From assembly GCA_965207595.1 (NCBI GenBank), contig CBDBMW010000011.1:124001-188000 (forward strand): a DNA stretch of 64,000 nt, given 5' to 3'. This stretch comes from JAGWAJ01 sp026707615 (GTDB taxonomy: Bacteria > Acidobacteriota > Vicinamibacteria > Vicinamibacterales > UBA8438). Below, piece after piece: positions 34,879-43,885 of this stretch (its first letter is position 1; the number at the start of each line of letters is the position of its first letter). Under the pieces are notes generated by a model, which worked only from the letters and a program-made list of their open reading frames with translations, had not been told where the DNA came from and searched no databases. Made by a program: the position numbers and the translations under genes.

Positions 34879-36342
34879 ATGAGACGAACCAAGCTGCTCG
34901 TCGTGGCACTGGTGACGCTCGTCCTGGCCGCGTCGGCGTCGATCGACGTGGCGGCGAGGCAGGTGGCGCTCGTCGTTGGCAACGGCTCCTACGCTCACAT
35001 CGGGCGTCTGCCGAACCCGGAGAACGATGCCGTCGACATGTCGGCGGCGCTGCGGCGGCTCGGCTTCGAGGTGACGACGGAGCTGGACGCGGACCGGGTG
35101 GAGCTGACCGAGGCGCTGCGGGCGTTCACGCGGCAGAGCGCCGGCGCGGACGTCTCGCTGGTCTTCTACGCGGGCCACGGCCTGGAGATGGACGGCATCA
35201 ACTACCTCGTCCCGGTGGACGCACGCCTGGAGCGCGACGTCGACGTGCGCTACGAGACGGTGACGCTTGACGACCTGCTGGTGTCGACGGTGGGGGCGCG
35301 GCTGCGGCTGGTGATCCTGGATGCCTGCCGGAACAACCCGCTGGCGCGGTCGATGCAACGGACGGTGGCGTCGCGGAGCGTGAGCGGGGGGAGCTTCGGG
35401 CAGTTGAACGAGGACCTGCTGGGGGACGAGACGCTGGTGGCGTATGCGGCGGCAGCGGGGACGACCGCGGCGGACGGGACGGGGCGGAACAGCCCGTATA
35501 CGAGGGCGCTCCTGGCGCACCTGGACGAGCCGCTGGAGATCCTGACGCTGTTCCGCAGGGTGCGGGCTCGGGTGCTGGAGGCGACGAACGGGGAGCAGCG
35601 TCCGCACGAGTACCAGTCGCTGCTCCGGGAGCACTACCTGAGCGGGGCGCCGGCTGTGGAGGCGGTGACTGTGGAGGCGGACGCCCCCGACGTGGTCGAC
35701 GTCGCTGACGTGGACGTCGGCGAGCTCGACGTCGCCCGACTCCGGGCGCTGGCGGAGCGGGGCGATGCGGACGCACAGGCGGAGCTCGGCCGGCGCTACG
35801 CGACCGGACGCGGCGTAGGGCAGGATCGCGACGTCGCGATATCGTGGTACCGGCTAGCGGCAGAGCAGGGACAGGCCGAGGCGCGGTTCACTCTCGGGTA
35901 CTCCTACGAGAACGGTAACGGGGTTCCCCGAAGCGATGCGGAAGCCGTCCGGTGGTACCGGCTGGCCGCTGATCAGGAGCACCTCGGAGCGCAGCACAAT
36001 CTCGGACGAATGTACCGCGACGGACGCGGTGTGCCGCGGGACTACGAAATGGCGCTCCGGTGGATCCGAAACGCCGCCGAGCAAGGTGAGATGTTCGCGC
36101 AGTCCACGCTCGGCGAGATGTTCCGTGACGGAGTCGGCGTGTCGCGCGATGACGAGGAAGCCGTCCGCTGGTTCCGCCGGTCCGCCGAGCAGGGGCTCTC
36201 CTACGGCCAGACCCACCTCGGCTGGATGTACGAGCAGGGCCGCGGCGTACGCCGGGACCGTGTGGAAGCAGCCCGCTTGTACCGCTTGGCCGCCGACCAA
36301 GGCCACCCCGACGCGCAGCGGAGGCTCGACGCCCTGCGGTAG
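34879..36342 (+). CDS. caspase-family protease with Sel1 repeats
   Basis: A 487-residue exported protein. After a signal peptide (TKLLVVALVTLVLAASASI) comes a C14 caspase (p20-like) domain: ALVVGNGSYAHIGRLPNPEN, catalytic His near residue 100 in FYAGHGLEMDG and catalytic Cys near 149 in VILDACRNNP. From about 294 to the end five Sel1-like (TPR-type) repeats follow, each of the form AEQGxAxAxxxLGxxYxxGxGVxxD. Bacterial caspase homologues of this type cleave after Arg or Asp and have been linked to defence and regulated lysis; Sel1 repeats bind partner proteins. The ATG at 34879 is preceded by GGGGGAG; the frame opens at 34861. Confidence 0.9.
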   Translation: MRRTKLLVVALVTLVLAASASIDVAARQVALVVGNGSYAHIGRLPNPENDAVDMSAALRRLGFEVTTELDADRVELTEALRAFTRQSAGADVSLVFYAGHGLEMDGINYLVPVDARLERDVDVRYETVTLDDLLVSTVGARLRLVILDACRNNPLARSMQRTVASRSVSGGSFGQLNEDLLGDETLVAYAAAAGTTAADGTGRNSPYTRALLAHLDEPLEILTLFRRVRARVLEATNGEQRPHEYQSLLREHYLSGAPAVEAVTVEADAPDVVDVADVDVGELDVARLRALAERGDADAQAELGRRYATGRGVGQDRDVAISWYRLAAEQGQAEARFTLGYSYENGNGVPRSDAEAVRWYRLAADQEHLGAQHNLGRMYRDGRGVPRDYEMALRWIRNAAEQGEMFAQSTLGEMFRDGVGVSRDDEEAVRWFRRSAEQGLSYGQTHLGWMYEQGRGVRRDRVEAARLYRLAADQGHPDAQRRLDALR

Positions 36343-36379
36343 GGCAGGGATCCGACGGGCCATCGAGTCGAACGGCGGG

Positions 36380-37405
36380 TCAGGACCGGTGCGGTCGCGC
36401 CAGCAGGTCTCGCGCAAGCCGCTCGTAGAGGTCGACGGCCTCGACCAGTTCCCCGATCCGGATGTGCTCGTCCTTAGTGTGCGCGACGTGGATCGACCCC
36501 GGGCCGACCAGCAGCGGCTCGCCCCAGGCGGTGAGGAACGGGATGTCGGTGGTGAAGTTGAAGGCCGCGGTGTCGAAGCCGGGCAGCGTCTTGAGATGCA
36601 CCGGCGGGACCTCCAGCACCTCCTCCATCGTGACCGCGGCCCCGACCGGGAGGGTGTCCAGGCGCGCGCGGACGTCCGCGGACGGTCCGACGGTGCGGAA
36701 GTTGACGTCGGCCTCCGCGGCCGGCGGCACGACGTTGGGCGCCACGCCCCCCGCGATGAGGCCGACCGTGTAGGTCGTCGGACCGAGGTCCGGGTCTTCC
36801 GGCAGATCGAGCCCCCGGAGCGCGACCAGCGCGTCGAGGAGCGGCTCGATGGCGGAGGCGCCGAGCTCCGGGTACGCGGAGTGGACGGCGCGCCCGGTCG
36901 CCGACAGGCGCACGCGGTAGACGCCCTTGGTGGCGGTGGCGAGGCGGTTGTCGGTCGGCTCGCCGTTGATCAGGTGCCGGCAGCGGGTCGCGAGGCGGTT
37001 GGCGGCGTGGGCGCCGGGGCTCCCGTGCTCCTCGCCGACCACCACCAGCAGGCCGGCGCGCTCCTCGCCGGCCGCGCGCAGCCGCCCGAGCGCCGCGATC
37101 TGGGCCGCCAGGATCCCCTTCGCGTCGCAGGCGCCCCGGCCGTACAGGCGGTCCCCGTCGACGCGGCTCGGGAAGTACGGCGGCACGCAGTCGATGTGGG
37201 TCGAGAACACCAACTCGGGCTCGGCGGAGCCGACCGTGGCGATGACGTTGACGCGGTCGCCGGCCACTGGCTGCTCGGTCACCCGGTAGCCGTCGGCGCG
37301 CAGCCGTGCCGCCAGCCAGTCGGTGGCCGCCGCCTCGTTGCCGCTGGTCGAGTCGATGTCGACGAGGCCGCGGGCGAGGTCGACGACGGGCGCTACCGGA
37401 TCCAT
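36380..37405 (-). CDS. dapE: M20 metallopeptidase, DapE/ArgE-type deacylase
   Basis: Probable succinyl-diaminopimelate desuccinylase: hydrolyses N-succinyl-LL-diaminopimelate to LL-diaminopimelate and succinate in the cytosol. 341 residues. Metal ligands are visible: VFSTHIDCVPPY (His, Asp), GRGACDAKG (bridging Asp), VVVGEEHGSPG (Glu-Glu), and a C-terminal SIHVAHTKDEHI with His. The dimerisation domain lies between about 160 and 270. By sequence alone it could be an ArgE-like deacylase; its place as last gene of the dapBADE operon, overlapping dapD by 13 bases, favours DapE. Confidence 0.87.
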   Translation of the reverse strand: MDPVAPVVDLARGLVDIDSTSGNEAAATDWLAARLRADGYRVTEQPVAGDRVNVIATVGSAEPELVFSTHIDCVPPYFPSRVDGDRLYGRGACDAKGILAAQIAALGRLRAAGEERAGLLVVVGEEHGSPGAHAANRLATRCRHLINGEPTDNRLATATKGVYRVRLSATGRAVHSAYPELGASAIEPLLDALVALRGLDLPEDPDLGPTTYTVGLIAGGVAPNVVPPAAEADVNFRTVGPSADVRARLDTLPVGAAVTMEEVLEVPPVHLKTLPGFDTAAFNFTTDIPFLTAWGEPLLVGPGSIHVAHTKDEHIRIGELVEAVDLYERLARDLLARPHRS

Positions 37406-38235
37406 GCCTCGAGCTCCGTCCGCGTGTCGGTGCGCTCGTCGCGGTACTTGACGATGACCGGCGTGGCGAGCGAGAGGCCCCACTCGGGGCCGGCGCCGGC
37501 GGTGACGGCGCGGGCGCCGGGCACCACCACGGCGCCCTCCGGCACGACCGTGGGCTCGCCCGCCGCCGGCCGGATGATCCGTCCCTGCGGGAGGTCGTAG
37601 ATCGGCGTCGACCCGGTGAGGACGGTGCCGGCCCCGATCACCGCCCGCCGCTTGACCACCGCGCCCTCGTAGAGCCCGGTGTTGCCGCCGACCAGCGCGT
37701 CGTCCTCGACGATGACGGGCAGCGCGCCCACCGGCTCGAGGACGCCCCCGATCTGGGCGCCGGCGCTCACGTGGACGCCGCTCCCGACCTGCGCGCACGA
37801 CCCGACGAGCGCGTGCGAGTCGATGAGGCTCCCGTCGCCCACCCAGGCCCCGATGTTGATGTACATCGGCGGCATGCAGATGACCCCGCTCCCGAGGTGC
37901 GCCCCGTCCCGGACCGACGATCCGCCGGGGACGAGGCGGACCCGGGAGGCGGCCGAGAGGGGCCGCAGCGGCAGCGTGTCCTTGTCGAGGTAGGGCGAGG
38001 CGGCGTCGGGCGAGGCGAACGGCACGACGTCGCCGCAGCGGAAGCCCACGAGGATGCCCTGCTTGACCCAGGCGTTGACGCGCCAGCCGGTGGGCGCCGT
38101 CGGGTCCGGCTCGGCGGCCCGCACCCGGCCCGCGGAGAGTTCCGCCCGGAGCGCCGCGAACGCCTCGCGCGCCTCGTCGCGGTCGGCTTCCGCCGCCCGC
38201 TCGTAGAGTGTTCGAATCCGCTCGGCAAGATCCAT
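37393..38235 (-). CDS. dapD: 2,3,4,5-tetrahydropyridine-2,6-dicarboxylate N-succinyltransferase
   Basis: Left-handed beta-helix acyltransferase (280 residues) that succinylates tetrahydrodipicolinate with succinyl-CoA in lysine/mesodiaminopimelate synthesis. An N-terminal helical domain (1-100) precedes hexapeptide repeats (about 105-250: GAHLGSGVICMPPMYINIGA, GSLIDSHALVGSCAQVGSGV, ALVGGNTGLYEGAVVKRRAV). The MYINIGA and GSCAQVG segments are conserved in DapD. The length and start are normal for the family. Lies 51 nt after dapA and overlaps dapE. Confidence 0.95.
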   Translation of the reverse strand: MDLAERIRTLYERAAEADRDEAREAFAALRAELSAGRVRAAEPDPTAPTGWRVNAWVKQGILVGFRCGDVVPFASPDAASPYLDKDTLPLRPLSAASRVRLVPGGSSVRDGAHLGSGVICMPPMYINIGAWVGDGSLIDSHALVGSCAQVGSGVHVSAGAQIGGVLEPVGALPVIVEDDALVGGNTGLYEGAVVKRRAVIGAGTVLTGSTPIYDLPQGRIIRPAAGEPTVVPEGAVVVPGARAVTAGAGPEWGLSLATPVIVKYRDERTDTRTELEAWIR

Positions 38236-38286
38236 GGTCTGGAGAGATGGGGTCGGCAGCGCTCCCGGGTCAGCGGCGGTCGATGA

Positions 38287-39183
38287 TCAGCAGAGTCCCA
38301 GCGCCCCGAGCGCCTCGACGATCCGTTGGCGCGAGGCGTCGGAGGGCGGCGTCATGGGCAGGCGGTAGGTCTCGTCGAGGAGGCCCAGCGCGGCCATCGC
38401 CGCCTTCACCGGGATGGGGTTCGATTCGACGAAGTTGGCCTGCATCAGCGGCAGCAGCCGCTCGTGGACGCGGCGGGCGCCCGCGAAGTCGCCGCCGGCG
38501 GCCAGGTCCACGAGCGACGCCATCTCCGCCGGGACCTCGTTGGCGACCACGGAGATGACGCCCCTCCCACCCAGCGCCATCAGGGCCAGCGTGAACGCGT
38601 CGTCGCCGGACAGGACGGCGAACGGCTCGGGCATCGTCCGGCAGACCTCGCACATCTGCCCGAGGTCGCCGGACGCTTCCTTCACGCCGACGACGTTCGC
38701 GATCCCCGCCAGGCGCCGCAGGGTCGCCGGCGTCACGTTGCAGCCGGTGCGGCCCGGCACGTTGTAGACGACGATCGGGAGATCCGTCGCGGCGGCGAGC
38801 GCCTCGTAGTGGCGGTAGAGCCCCTCGGCCGTCGGCTTGTTGTAGTACGGCGTGACCGAGAGCAGCCCGTCGGCGCCCGCGCGGGCCATGTCGGTCGCGA
38901 GCGCCGCCGCCGACCGCGTGTCGTAGCCGCCGGCGCCGGCGAGCACCGGGACCCGCCCGTCCGCCGCCTGCACGACGAGCTCGACGACGCGGAGCTTTTC
39001 GGCGTGCGTCAGCGTCGGGCTCTCGCCCGTCGTGCCGCACGGCACCAGGAAGTGGACGCCGCCCTCCACCTGGCGCCGCGCCAGCCGCGCGACACCCGCC
39101 TCGTCGAGCTCGCCCCGCGGCGTGAACGGCGTGACGAGGGCCGGGCCGCAGCCTGCCCAGCTTGTCCGCATGGCGTTCCTCAA
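38287..39183 (-). CDS. dapA: 4-hydroxy-tetrahydrodipicolinate synthase
   Basis: TIM-barrel class I aldolase that condenses pyruvate with aspartate semialdehyde, the committed step to lysine and diaminopimelate. 298 residues, family length. Motifs: VPCGTTGESPTLTHAEK (Thr-Thr pair), LPIVVYNVPGRTGCN (catalytic Tyr and Arg), ANVVGVKEASGD (Schiff-base Lys), GDDAFTLALMALGGRGVISV. Its start overlaps the end of dapB (four bases), indicating translational coupling. MRTSWAG at 39171 is an alternative start. Confidence 0.96.
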   Translation of the reverse strand: MRNAMRTSWAGCGPALVTPFTPRGELDEAGVARLARRQVEGGVHFLVPCGTTGESPTLTHAEKLRVVELVVQAADGRVPVLAGAGGYDTRSAAALATDMARAGADGLLSVTPYYNKPTAEGLYRHYEALAAATDLPIVVYNVPGRTGCNVTPATLRRLAGIANVVGVKEASGDLGQMCEVCRTMPEPFAVLSGDDAFTLALMALGGRGVISVVANEVPAEMASLVDLAAGGDFAGARRVHERLLPLMQANFVESNPIPVKAAMAALGLLDETYRLPMTPPSDASRQRIVEALGALGLC

Positions 39184-39902
39184 TCGATGCCCAGCACGTC
39201 GCGCATCGTGAACCAGCCGCGCCGGCCGCGGATCCAGCGCGCCGCCTCGAGCGCGCCGCGCGCGAACGTGGCGCGGTCGCGCGCCGTGTGCGTCAGCGTG
39301 ATCGTGTCGAACGCGCCGTCGAAGCCGGCCGTGTGCGTGCCGGGCATCTTCCCCGCGCGCGTGGACGCCACGTCGATCGACGCCGCGTACCCGGCGCCTC
39401 GCATCGCCGCCGCGAGCGCGAGGGCGGTTCCCGACGGCGCGTCCCGCTTGGCCGCGTGGTGGGCCTCGTGGATCCAGGCCCCGAAGTCGTCGCGGGAGGC
39501 GAAGAGCGCGGCGGCCCGCTCCACGAGCGCCGTGAACAGGTTCACGCCGGGAGAGAAGTTCGCCGCGTGCACGACGCCGATCCCGGCCGCCTCGGTAACG
39601 CGCCGCACCTCCGCCACGCGCTCGTCCCAGCCGGTCGTCCCGACCACGACGTCGATCCCGCGCGCCGCCAGGCGGGTGACGTTGGTGGCCACGGCGTCGG
39701 CCAGCGAGAACTCGATCGCGACCTCCGCGCCGTCGAGCGCCGGCGAGTCGATGCCCGCGCCGTCGCGGTTGTCCTCGATGTCCAGCCGCGCCACCACCTC
39801 GCAGCCGTGCTCGGCCGCGATCGCATCCACGGCCCGGCCCATGCGGCCGTAGCCGACGATGGCGATGCGGGGGTTGGCGGCGGGCGGGGTGTCAGGCGGC
39901 AT
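39180..39902 (-). CDS. dapB: 4-hydroxy-tetrahydrodipicolinate reductase
   Basis: NAD(P)H-dependent reductase giving tetrahydrodipicolinate. About 240 residues. Rossmann motif RIAIVGYGRMGRAVD, the VVVGTTGWDE loop, NFSPGVNLFTALVE and the substrate signature EAHHAAKRDAPSGTALALA (His-His, Lys, Asp-Ala-Pro-Ser-Gly-Thr) are all present. It is the first gene of the operon. Start at the ATG at 39902, since upstream residues (to 39959) are Arg/Pro-rich and not conserved. Several chromosomes of this type use the same order B-A-D-E. Confidence 0.95.
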   Translation of the reverse strand: MPPDTPPAANPRIAIVGYGRMGRAVDAIAAEHGCEVVARLDIEDNRDGAGIDSPALDGAEVAIEFSLADAVATNVTRLAARGIDVVVGTTGWDERVAEVRRVTEAAGIGVVHAANFSPGVNLFTALVERAAALFASRDDFGAWIHEAHHAAKRDAPSGTALALAAAMRGAGYAASIDVASTRAGKMPGTHTAGFDGAFDTITLTHTARDRATFARGALEAARWIRGRRGWFTMRDVLGID

Positions 39903-40054
39903 CTGGTCGGGCGCTGGCGGACGGCTCGGCCGCCCGCGATTCAGGCGGCGCCACGGCATCCCGCGATCCGCGGGCGTCGCCGGCCGGGCGTCAGGTCCCG
40001 GCCCGGCGTCCGGCGCCCGGCCGGCGCCCTCGGCCGCCCGATTATACTCGCGCG

Positions 40055-41050
40055 ATGTCGATTCCCGAGACGATGCGAGCCGTCGAGATCGCGGAGCCGG
40101 GCCCGCCCGACGTCCTCCGGCCCGCCACGCGGCGGACGCCCCGTCCGGGCCCCGGCGAGGTGCTGGTCCGGGTGGCGGCGGCGGGCATCAACCGGGCCGA
40201 CGTCATGCAGCGCGAGGGCCGCTACCCGCCCCCGCCCGGCGCCTCGGACCTGCCCGGGCTCGAGCTGTCGGGGACCGTGGCCGCCGTCGGTCCGGAAGCC
40301 GCCGCGGTGGCCGTCGGCGACGAGGTGTGCGCCATCGTCTCGGGCGGGGCCTACGCCGAGTACTGCCTGGTGCCGGCGCCCCAGTGCCTCCCGGTTCCGG
40401 AGGGGGTGAGCCTCGCCGACGCCGCCGCGCTTCCCGAGGCGTACTGCACCGTGTGGACGAACGTCGTCGACCGCGGCCGGCTGCGGGCCGGGGAGTCGTT
40501 CCTCGTCCACGGAGGGTCGAGCGGGGTCGGCACCGCGGCCATCCAGCTGGCCCGCCGCCTTGGCGCGCGCGTCTTCGCCACCGCCGGCACGGCCGCCAAG
40601 TGCGCCGCGTGCGTGGACCTGGGCGCCGAGCGCGCCGTGAACTATCGCGAGGAGGACTTCGTGGCCGCCTGCCGCGACGCCACCGGCGGGCGAGGGGTCG
40701 ACGTCGTCCTCGACATGGTCGGCGCGCCGTACCTCGGGCGCAATCTCGCCGCCCTCGCGGTCGAGGGCCGCCTGGTGGTGATCGCGGTGATGGCGGGGGC
40801 GGAGGCGCCGGTGAACCTGCTCGACTTCATGTCGCGGCGCCTCACGCTGACCGCGTCCACGCTGCGCTCCCGGTCGGTCGCCCAGAAGGCCGAGGTCGGC
40901 CGCGCCGTGCGCGAGCACGTCTGGCCGCGCTTCGCGGCCGGCGAGCTGCGCCCGGTGATCCACGCCACCTGGCCGCTGGCCGAGGCGGCCGAGGCCCACC
41001 GCGTCCTCGAGTCGAGCGTGCACGTCGGCAAGCTCCTGCTCGTGCCGTAG
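40055..41050 (+). CDS. NAD(P)H-quinone oxidoreductase, PIG3 type
   Basis: Zinc-independent medium-chain dehydrogenase/reductase of 331 residues. AAAGINRADVMQREGRYPPP at the N-terminus is the PIG3/QorB signature; the nucleotide-binding domain has FLVHGGSSGVGTAAIQLAR and later GGRGVDVVLDMVGAPYLGRN. No structural or catalytic zinc Cys/His set is present. Expected to reduce quinones or enals with NADPH in the cytosol. Divergent from dapB with 152 nt between. Confidence 0.93.
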   Translation: MSIPETMRAVEIAEPGPPDVLRPATRRTPRPGPGEVLVRVAAAGINRADVMQREGRYPPPPGASDLPGLELSGTVAAVGPEAAAVAVGDEVCAIVSGGAYAEYCLVPAPQCLPVPEGVSLADAAALPEAYCTVWTNVVDRGRLRAGESFLVHGGSSGVGTAAIQLARRLGARVFATAGTAAKCAACVDLGAERAVNYREEDFVAACRDATGGRGVDVVLDMVGAPYLGRNLAALAVEGRLVVIAVMAGAEAPVNLLDFMSRRLTLTASTLRSRSVAQKAEVGRAVREHVWPRFAAGELRPVIHATWPLAEAAEAHRVLESSVHVGKLLLVP

Positions 41051-41072
41051 CCGGGCCCCCGACGGGCGCGCG

Positions 41073-41999
41073 TCACGCAGGGCCGAGTACCCGGTCGAAG
41101 TTGCCGGCGAGGATCGCGGCGCGGGCCGCCGCGTCGAGACCGACCTCGTCGAGCGCCGCGCACTGCGCCTCGTGGATCGGCTTCTGCCAGCCTCGCGGGA
41201 AGAACGACGAGTCGGTGCCGAACAGGATGCGCTCGGGACCGAGCACCTCGATCGCCCGGCGGAAGATGTCGGCGAGCGTGGGCGGCGGCGTGAGATAGCG
41301 CGTCCAGCCGTTCGAGCTCGACGTGTCGACGTGGATCGTGGGGCAGAGGTCGGCCGCCATCAGGGTCTCGCGCAGCAGCCCCGCCCCGAAGTGGGGGATG
41401 ACGACGGGCACGGACGGGAACGCGGACGCGGTCGGCACGAGATCGAGCGGATTGCCGCGCCGCACCTCGAAGCGGCACGGCAGGCCCAGCTTGCGGCGAA
41501 CCCCGACCGAGAGCACGCCGCAATGGACGAACACCGCGCGTCCGTGCTCGGCCGCCGCCTCGAAGACGGCGCCGACGCACTCGTCGCCGAGCCCGAAGCG
41601 GTGCATCGCCGGGAAGAGGCACGCGCAACGCAGCCCGTGCCTCGCGAAGCCCTGCCGGGCTCGCTCGGCCGCGCCCGGGGCGGTCGGGTCGAGCATGAAC
41701 GTGCCCGCGAGCCGGGAGGGATGCCGCGCCGCCGCGGCGGCGACGGACACCTCGTCCCCCGGCACGCTCGCCATGACCGCGGCGCGAGCGACGCCGTGGC
41801 GGTCGAGTTCCGCGACCCAGCGGTCGGCGAGCGCTTCGGGCGTCCCGGGCGGATCCCAACCCAGCCGGGCCGGCAGCTCGACCGCCGGATCGGCGGTCGC
41901 CGGCGCCACCGGATCGCGCCCGAGGGCGGCGAAGAAGCCGGCCGAGAAGAAGTGGCAGTGCGCGTCGTTGAGCCGTTCCGCAGGGTGCTCGGTCATCAT
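41073..41999 (-). CDS. amidohydrolase 2-family metal-dependent hydrolase
   Basis: TIM-barrel hydrolase of 308 residues. The N-terminal metal motif is LNDAHCHFFSAGFF; later VFVHCGV, VVIPHFGAGL and FGTDSSFFPRGWQKP supply the other ligand positions (His, His, Asp). Members act as decarboxylases (ACMSD-like) or hydrolases, often on aromatic acids; the substrate is unknown. A pair of ATGs (41999, 41996) starts the gene; the frame runs open to 42326 but upstream residues are not protein-like. It converges on the quinone oxidoreductase gene, 22 bases away. Confidence 0.85.
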   Translation of the reverse strand: MMTEHPAERLNDAHCHFFSAGFFAALGRDPVAPATADPAVELPARLGWDPPGTPEALADRWVAELDRHGVARAAVMASVPGDEVSVAAAAARHPSRLAGTFMLDPTAPGAAERARQGFARHGLRCACLFPAMHRFGLGDECVGAVFEAAAEHGRAVFVHCGVLSVGVRRKLGLPCRFEVRRGNPLDLVPTASAFPSVPVVIPHFGAGLLRETLMAADLCPTIHVDTSSSNGWTRYLTPPPTLADIFRRAIEVLGPERILFGTDSSFFPRGWQKPIHEAQCAALDEVGLDAAARAAILAGNFDRVLGPA

Positions 42000-42177
42000 C
42001 GGGGAGGGCGCGCCGCCCGGCGTCGGGCGAGCGGCCGGGAGTCTGCGCTGCAGGACGGACGCCGAAGCGCGGTGCGTCCGCGAAGCCTCCCGACGCTCCC
42101 GTCCGGCCGCGCCAGCCGCCCGCGCGGCGCTTCCGCCGCCGGGCACGCGGCAGTATACTGGCCGTGGAGTCGGCATC

Positions 42178-42408
42178 ATGGCAGCACGCAAGGTCGGCCG
42201 GAACGACGCCTGTCCCTGCGGCAGCGGGCGCAAGTACAAGCAGTGCTGCGAGGGGAAGGCCGAGAGCCGCTCGCAGCTCGGCCTGTACGCCGCCCTCGCC
42301 GTGCTCGTGGCCATCGCGGGGGTCATCGTCTACACCTTCACCTCGGAAGGCTCCGGGCCGCGGCAGGTGTGGGACCCGGACCACGGCCACTACCACACGG
42401 TGCCGTGA
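42178..42408 (+). CDS. SEC-C motif membrane protein
   Basis: A 76-residue protein with an N-terminal SEC-C zinc motif (GRNDACPCGSGRKYKQCCEG; Cys-x-Cys, then Cys-Cys) as found at the SecA C-terminus, followed by one transmembrane helix (LGLYAALAVLVAIAGVIVYTF) and a short His-containing tail ending DPDHGHYHTVP. The combination places the zinc site on the cytoplasmic side of the membrane, where it might contact SecA/SecB or ribosomes; this is inference. GGAG lies 9 nt before the ATG. Confidence 0.85.
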   Translation: MAARKVGRNDACPCGSGRKYKQCCEGKAESRSQLGLYAALAVLVAIAGVIVYTFTSEGSGPRQVWDPDHGHYHTVP

Positions 42409-42531
42409 CGAGGCCCTGACCGGACCCTGGCGCCGACCACCGCGGCGGGCGCGGCCCGGCGGCCCGGCCGTCCCCAACGCAGCCCGTCCCGTGCCGGGCC
42501 CTGCAAGCCCGTCGTTCCCGCGGTGATTCCC

Positions 42532-43530
42532 ATGGACTACGTCAATCTCGGCCGTACCGGCCTGCGCGTGTCCCGCCTCTGCCTCGGCGCGATGACCTTC
42601 GGATCGACGGAGTGGCGCCCCTGGGTGCTCTCCGAGGAGGCCGGCCGCCCGTTCATCCGGCGCGCGCTCGACGCGGGCATCAACTTCTTCGACACGGCCG
42701 ACATGTACTCGCGCGGCGTGAGCGAGGAGATCCTCGGCCGCGCGCTCCGCGACTTCGCCGCCCGCGAGCAGGTGGTCATCGCCACGAAGGCGTTCTTCGC
42801 GATGGGCGACGGGCCGAACGACCGCGGCCTCTCGCGCAAGCACCTCTTCGCCGCCATCGACGCCTCCCTCCGCCGGCTCGGGACGGACTACGTCGACCTC
42901 TACCAGATCCACCGCTTCGACCCGCACACGCCGATCGAGGAGACGCTCGAGGCGCTGCACGACATCGTGCGCGCCGGCAAGGCCCGCTATCTCGGAGCCT
43001 CGAGCATGTACGCCTGGCAGTTCGCGGAGATGCTCCACGTGGCGGCGCGGCGCGGCTGGACCCGCTTCGTCGCGATGCAGAACCACTACAACCTGGTCTA
43101 CCGCGAGGAGGAGCGCGAGATGCTGCCGCTCTGCCGCGCCGCGGGCATCGGGATCATTCCTTGGAGCCCCCTCGCGCGCGGCTTCCTCGCCGGCAACCGC
43201 AAGCGTCCCGAGGCGGCCGGCGGCACGAAGAGCGGGGACACGCTCCGCGCTCGGACGGACGAGTACGCCCAGGGCCTCTACTACGCGGAGTCGGACTTCC
43301 GTGTCGTGGATCGGGTGGTCGAGATCGCCGGCCGCCGCGGCGTTACGCCGGCCCAGGTCGCCCTGGCCTGGATCCTCCGGCAGCCGGGAGTGACGGCGCC
43401 GATCTTCGGGACGACGAAGCTCGCGCACCTCGACGACGCCGTCGCCGCCCTCGACCTGACGCTCGACGACGACGAGTGCCGGCGCCTCGAGGAGCCGTAC
43501 GTCCCGCACCCGGTCCTCGGGCACCGCTGA
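42532..43530 (+). CDS. aldo/keto reductase
   Basis: An NADPH-dependent oxidoreductase of the aldo/keto reductase family (332 residues), (beta/alpha)8 barrel. Motifs: NFFDTADMYSRGVSEEILGR (Asp and Tyr of the tetrad), VVIATKAFFAM (Lys), VDLYQIHRFD (His), and the C-terminal PIFGTTKLAHLDDAVAA cofactor loop. The subgroup resembles the YajO/Tas-like 1-deoxyxylulose or general carbonyl reductases. The ATG at 42532 fits the usual Tyr-x-x-LGRTGL start; a GTG at 42523 is also in frame. Stands alone between the SEC-C gene and the toxin-antitoxin pair. Confidence 0.93.
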   Translation: MDYVNLGRTGLRVSRLCLGAMTFGSTEWRPWVLSEEAGRPFIRRALDAGINFFDTADMYSRGVSEEILGRALRDFAAREQVVIATKAFFAMGDGPNDRGLSRKHLFAAIDASLRRLGTDYVDLYQIHRFDPHTPIEETLEALHDIVRAGKARYLGASSMYAWQFAEMLHVAARRGWTRFVAMQNHYNLVYREEEREMLPLCRAAGIGIIPWSPLARGFLAGNRKRPEAAGGTKSGDTLRARTDEYAQGLYYAESDFRVVDRVVEIAGRRGVTPAQVALAWILRQPGVTAPIFGTTKLAHLDDAVAALDLTLDDDECRRLEEPYVPHPVLGHR

Positions 43531-43654
43531 CCGGAACGGACCCATCACCGCTCGCCGGGCGGTTCAGGTGCACGTGCCGCCGGTGCGGCCTCCGCCCCTG
43601 CTGCGTTGACACCCCTACCTCGTGACTCCATCATGGAGGCATGGAGGAGGAACC

Positions 43655-43885
43655 ATGGCCATCCTGAACATCAAGAACCTGCCCGATGACCTGCACGCCA
43701 AGCTGCAGGAGCGGGCTCGGCGGGAGCGGCGGTCCGTCGCCCAACAGGCGACGCACCTGTTGGAGCAGGCCCTCGGCGAGCCGCCCCATCCATCGATCCT
43801 GGAGCTGCGCGGACTCGGCAAGGAGATCTGGACCGGAGTCGATCCTGTCGTCCACGTGGAGCGCGAGCGAGACGGATGGGACTGA
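43655..43885 (+). CDS. antitoxin, FitA/VapB-like ribbon-helix-helix
   Basis: A 76-residue protein whose N-terminal 45 residues (MAILNIKNLPDDLHAKLQER, then RRSVAQQATHLLEQAL) form an Arc/FitA-type ribbon-helix-helix DNA-binding domain. The C-terminal part (LGKEIWTGVDPVVHVERERD) is suited to wrap and block the toxin. GGAGGAGG is 5-6 nt before the ATG. It overlaps the downstream PIN gene by 10 bases and should autoregulate the pair by binding the promoter between 43531 and 43654. Confidence 0.88.
   Translation: MAILNIKNLPDDLHAKLQERARRERRSVAQQATHLLEQALGEPPHPSILELRGLGKEIWTGVDPVVHVERERDGWD

Noticed and set aside
38205..38220. GTTCGAATCC as a tRNA T-arm
   Set aside because: It lies inside the conserved dapD N-terminus (ERIRTLYER) and is coding.
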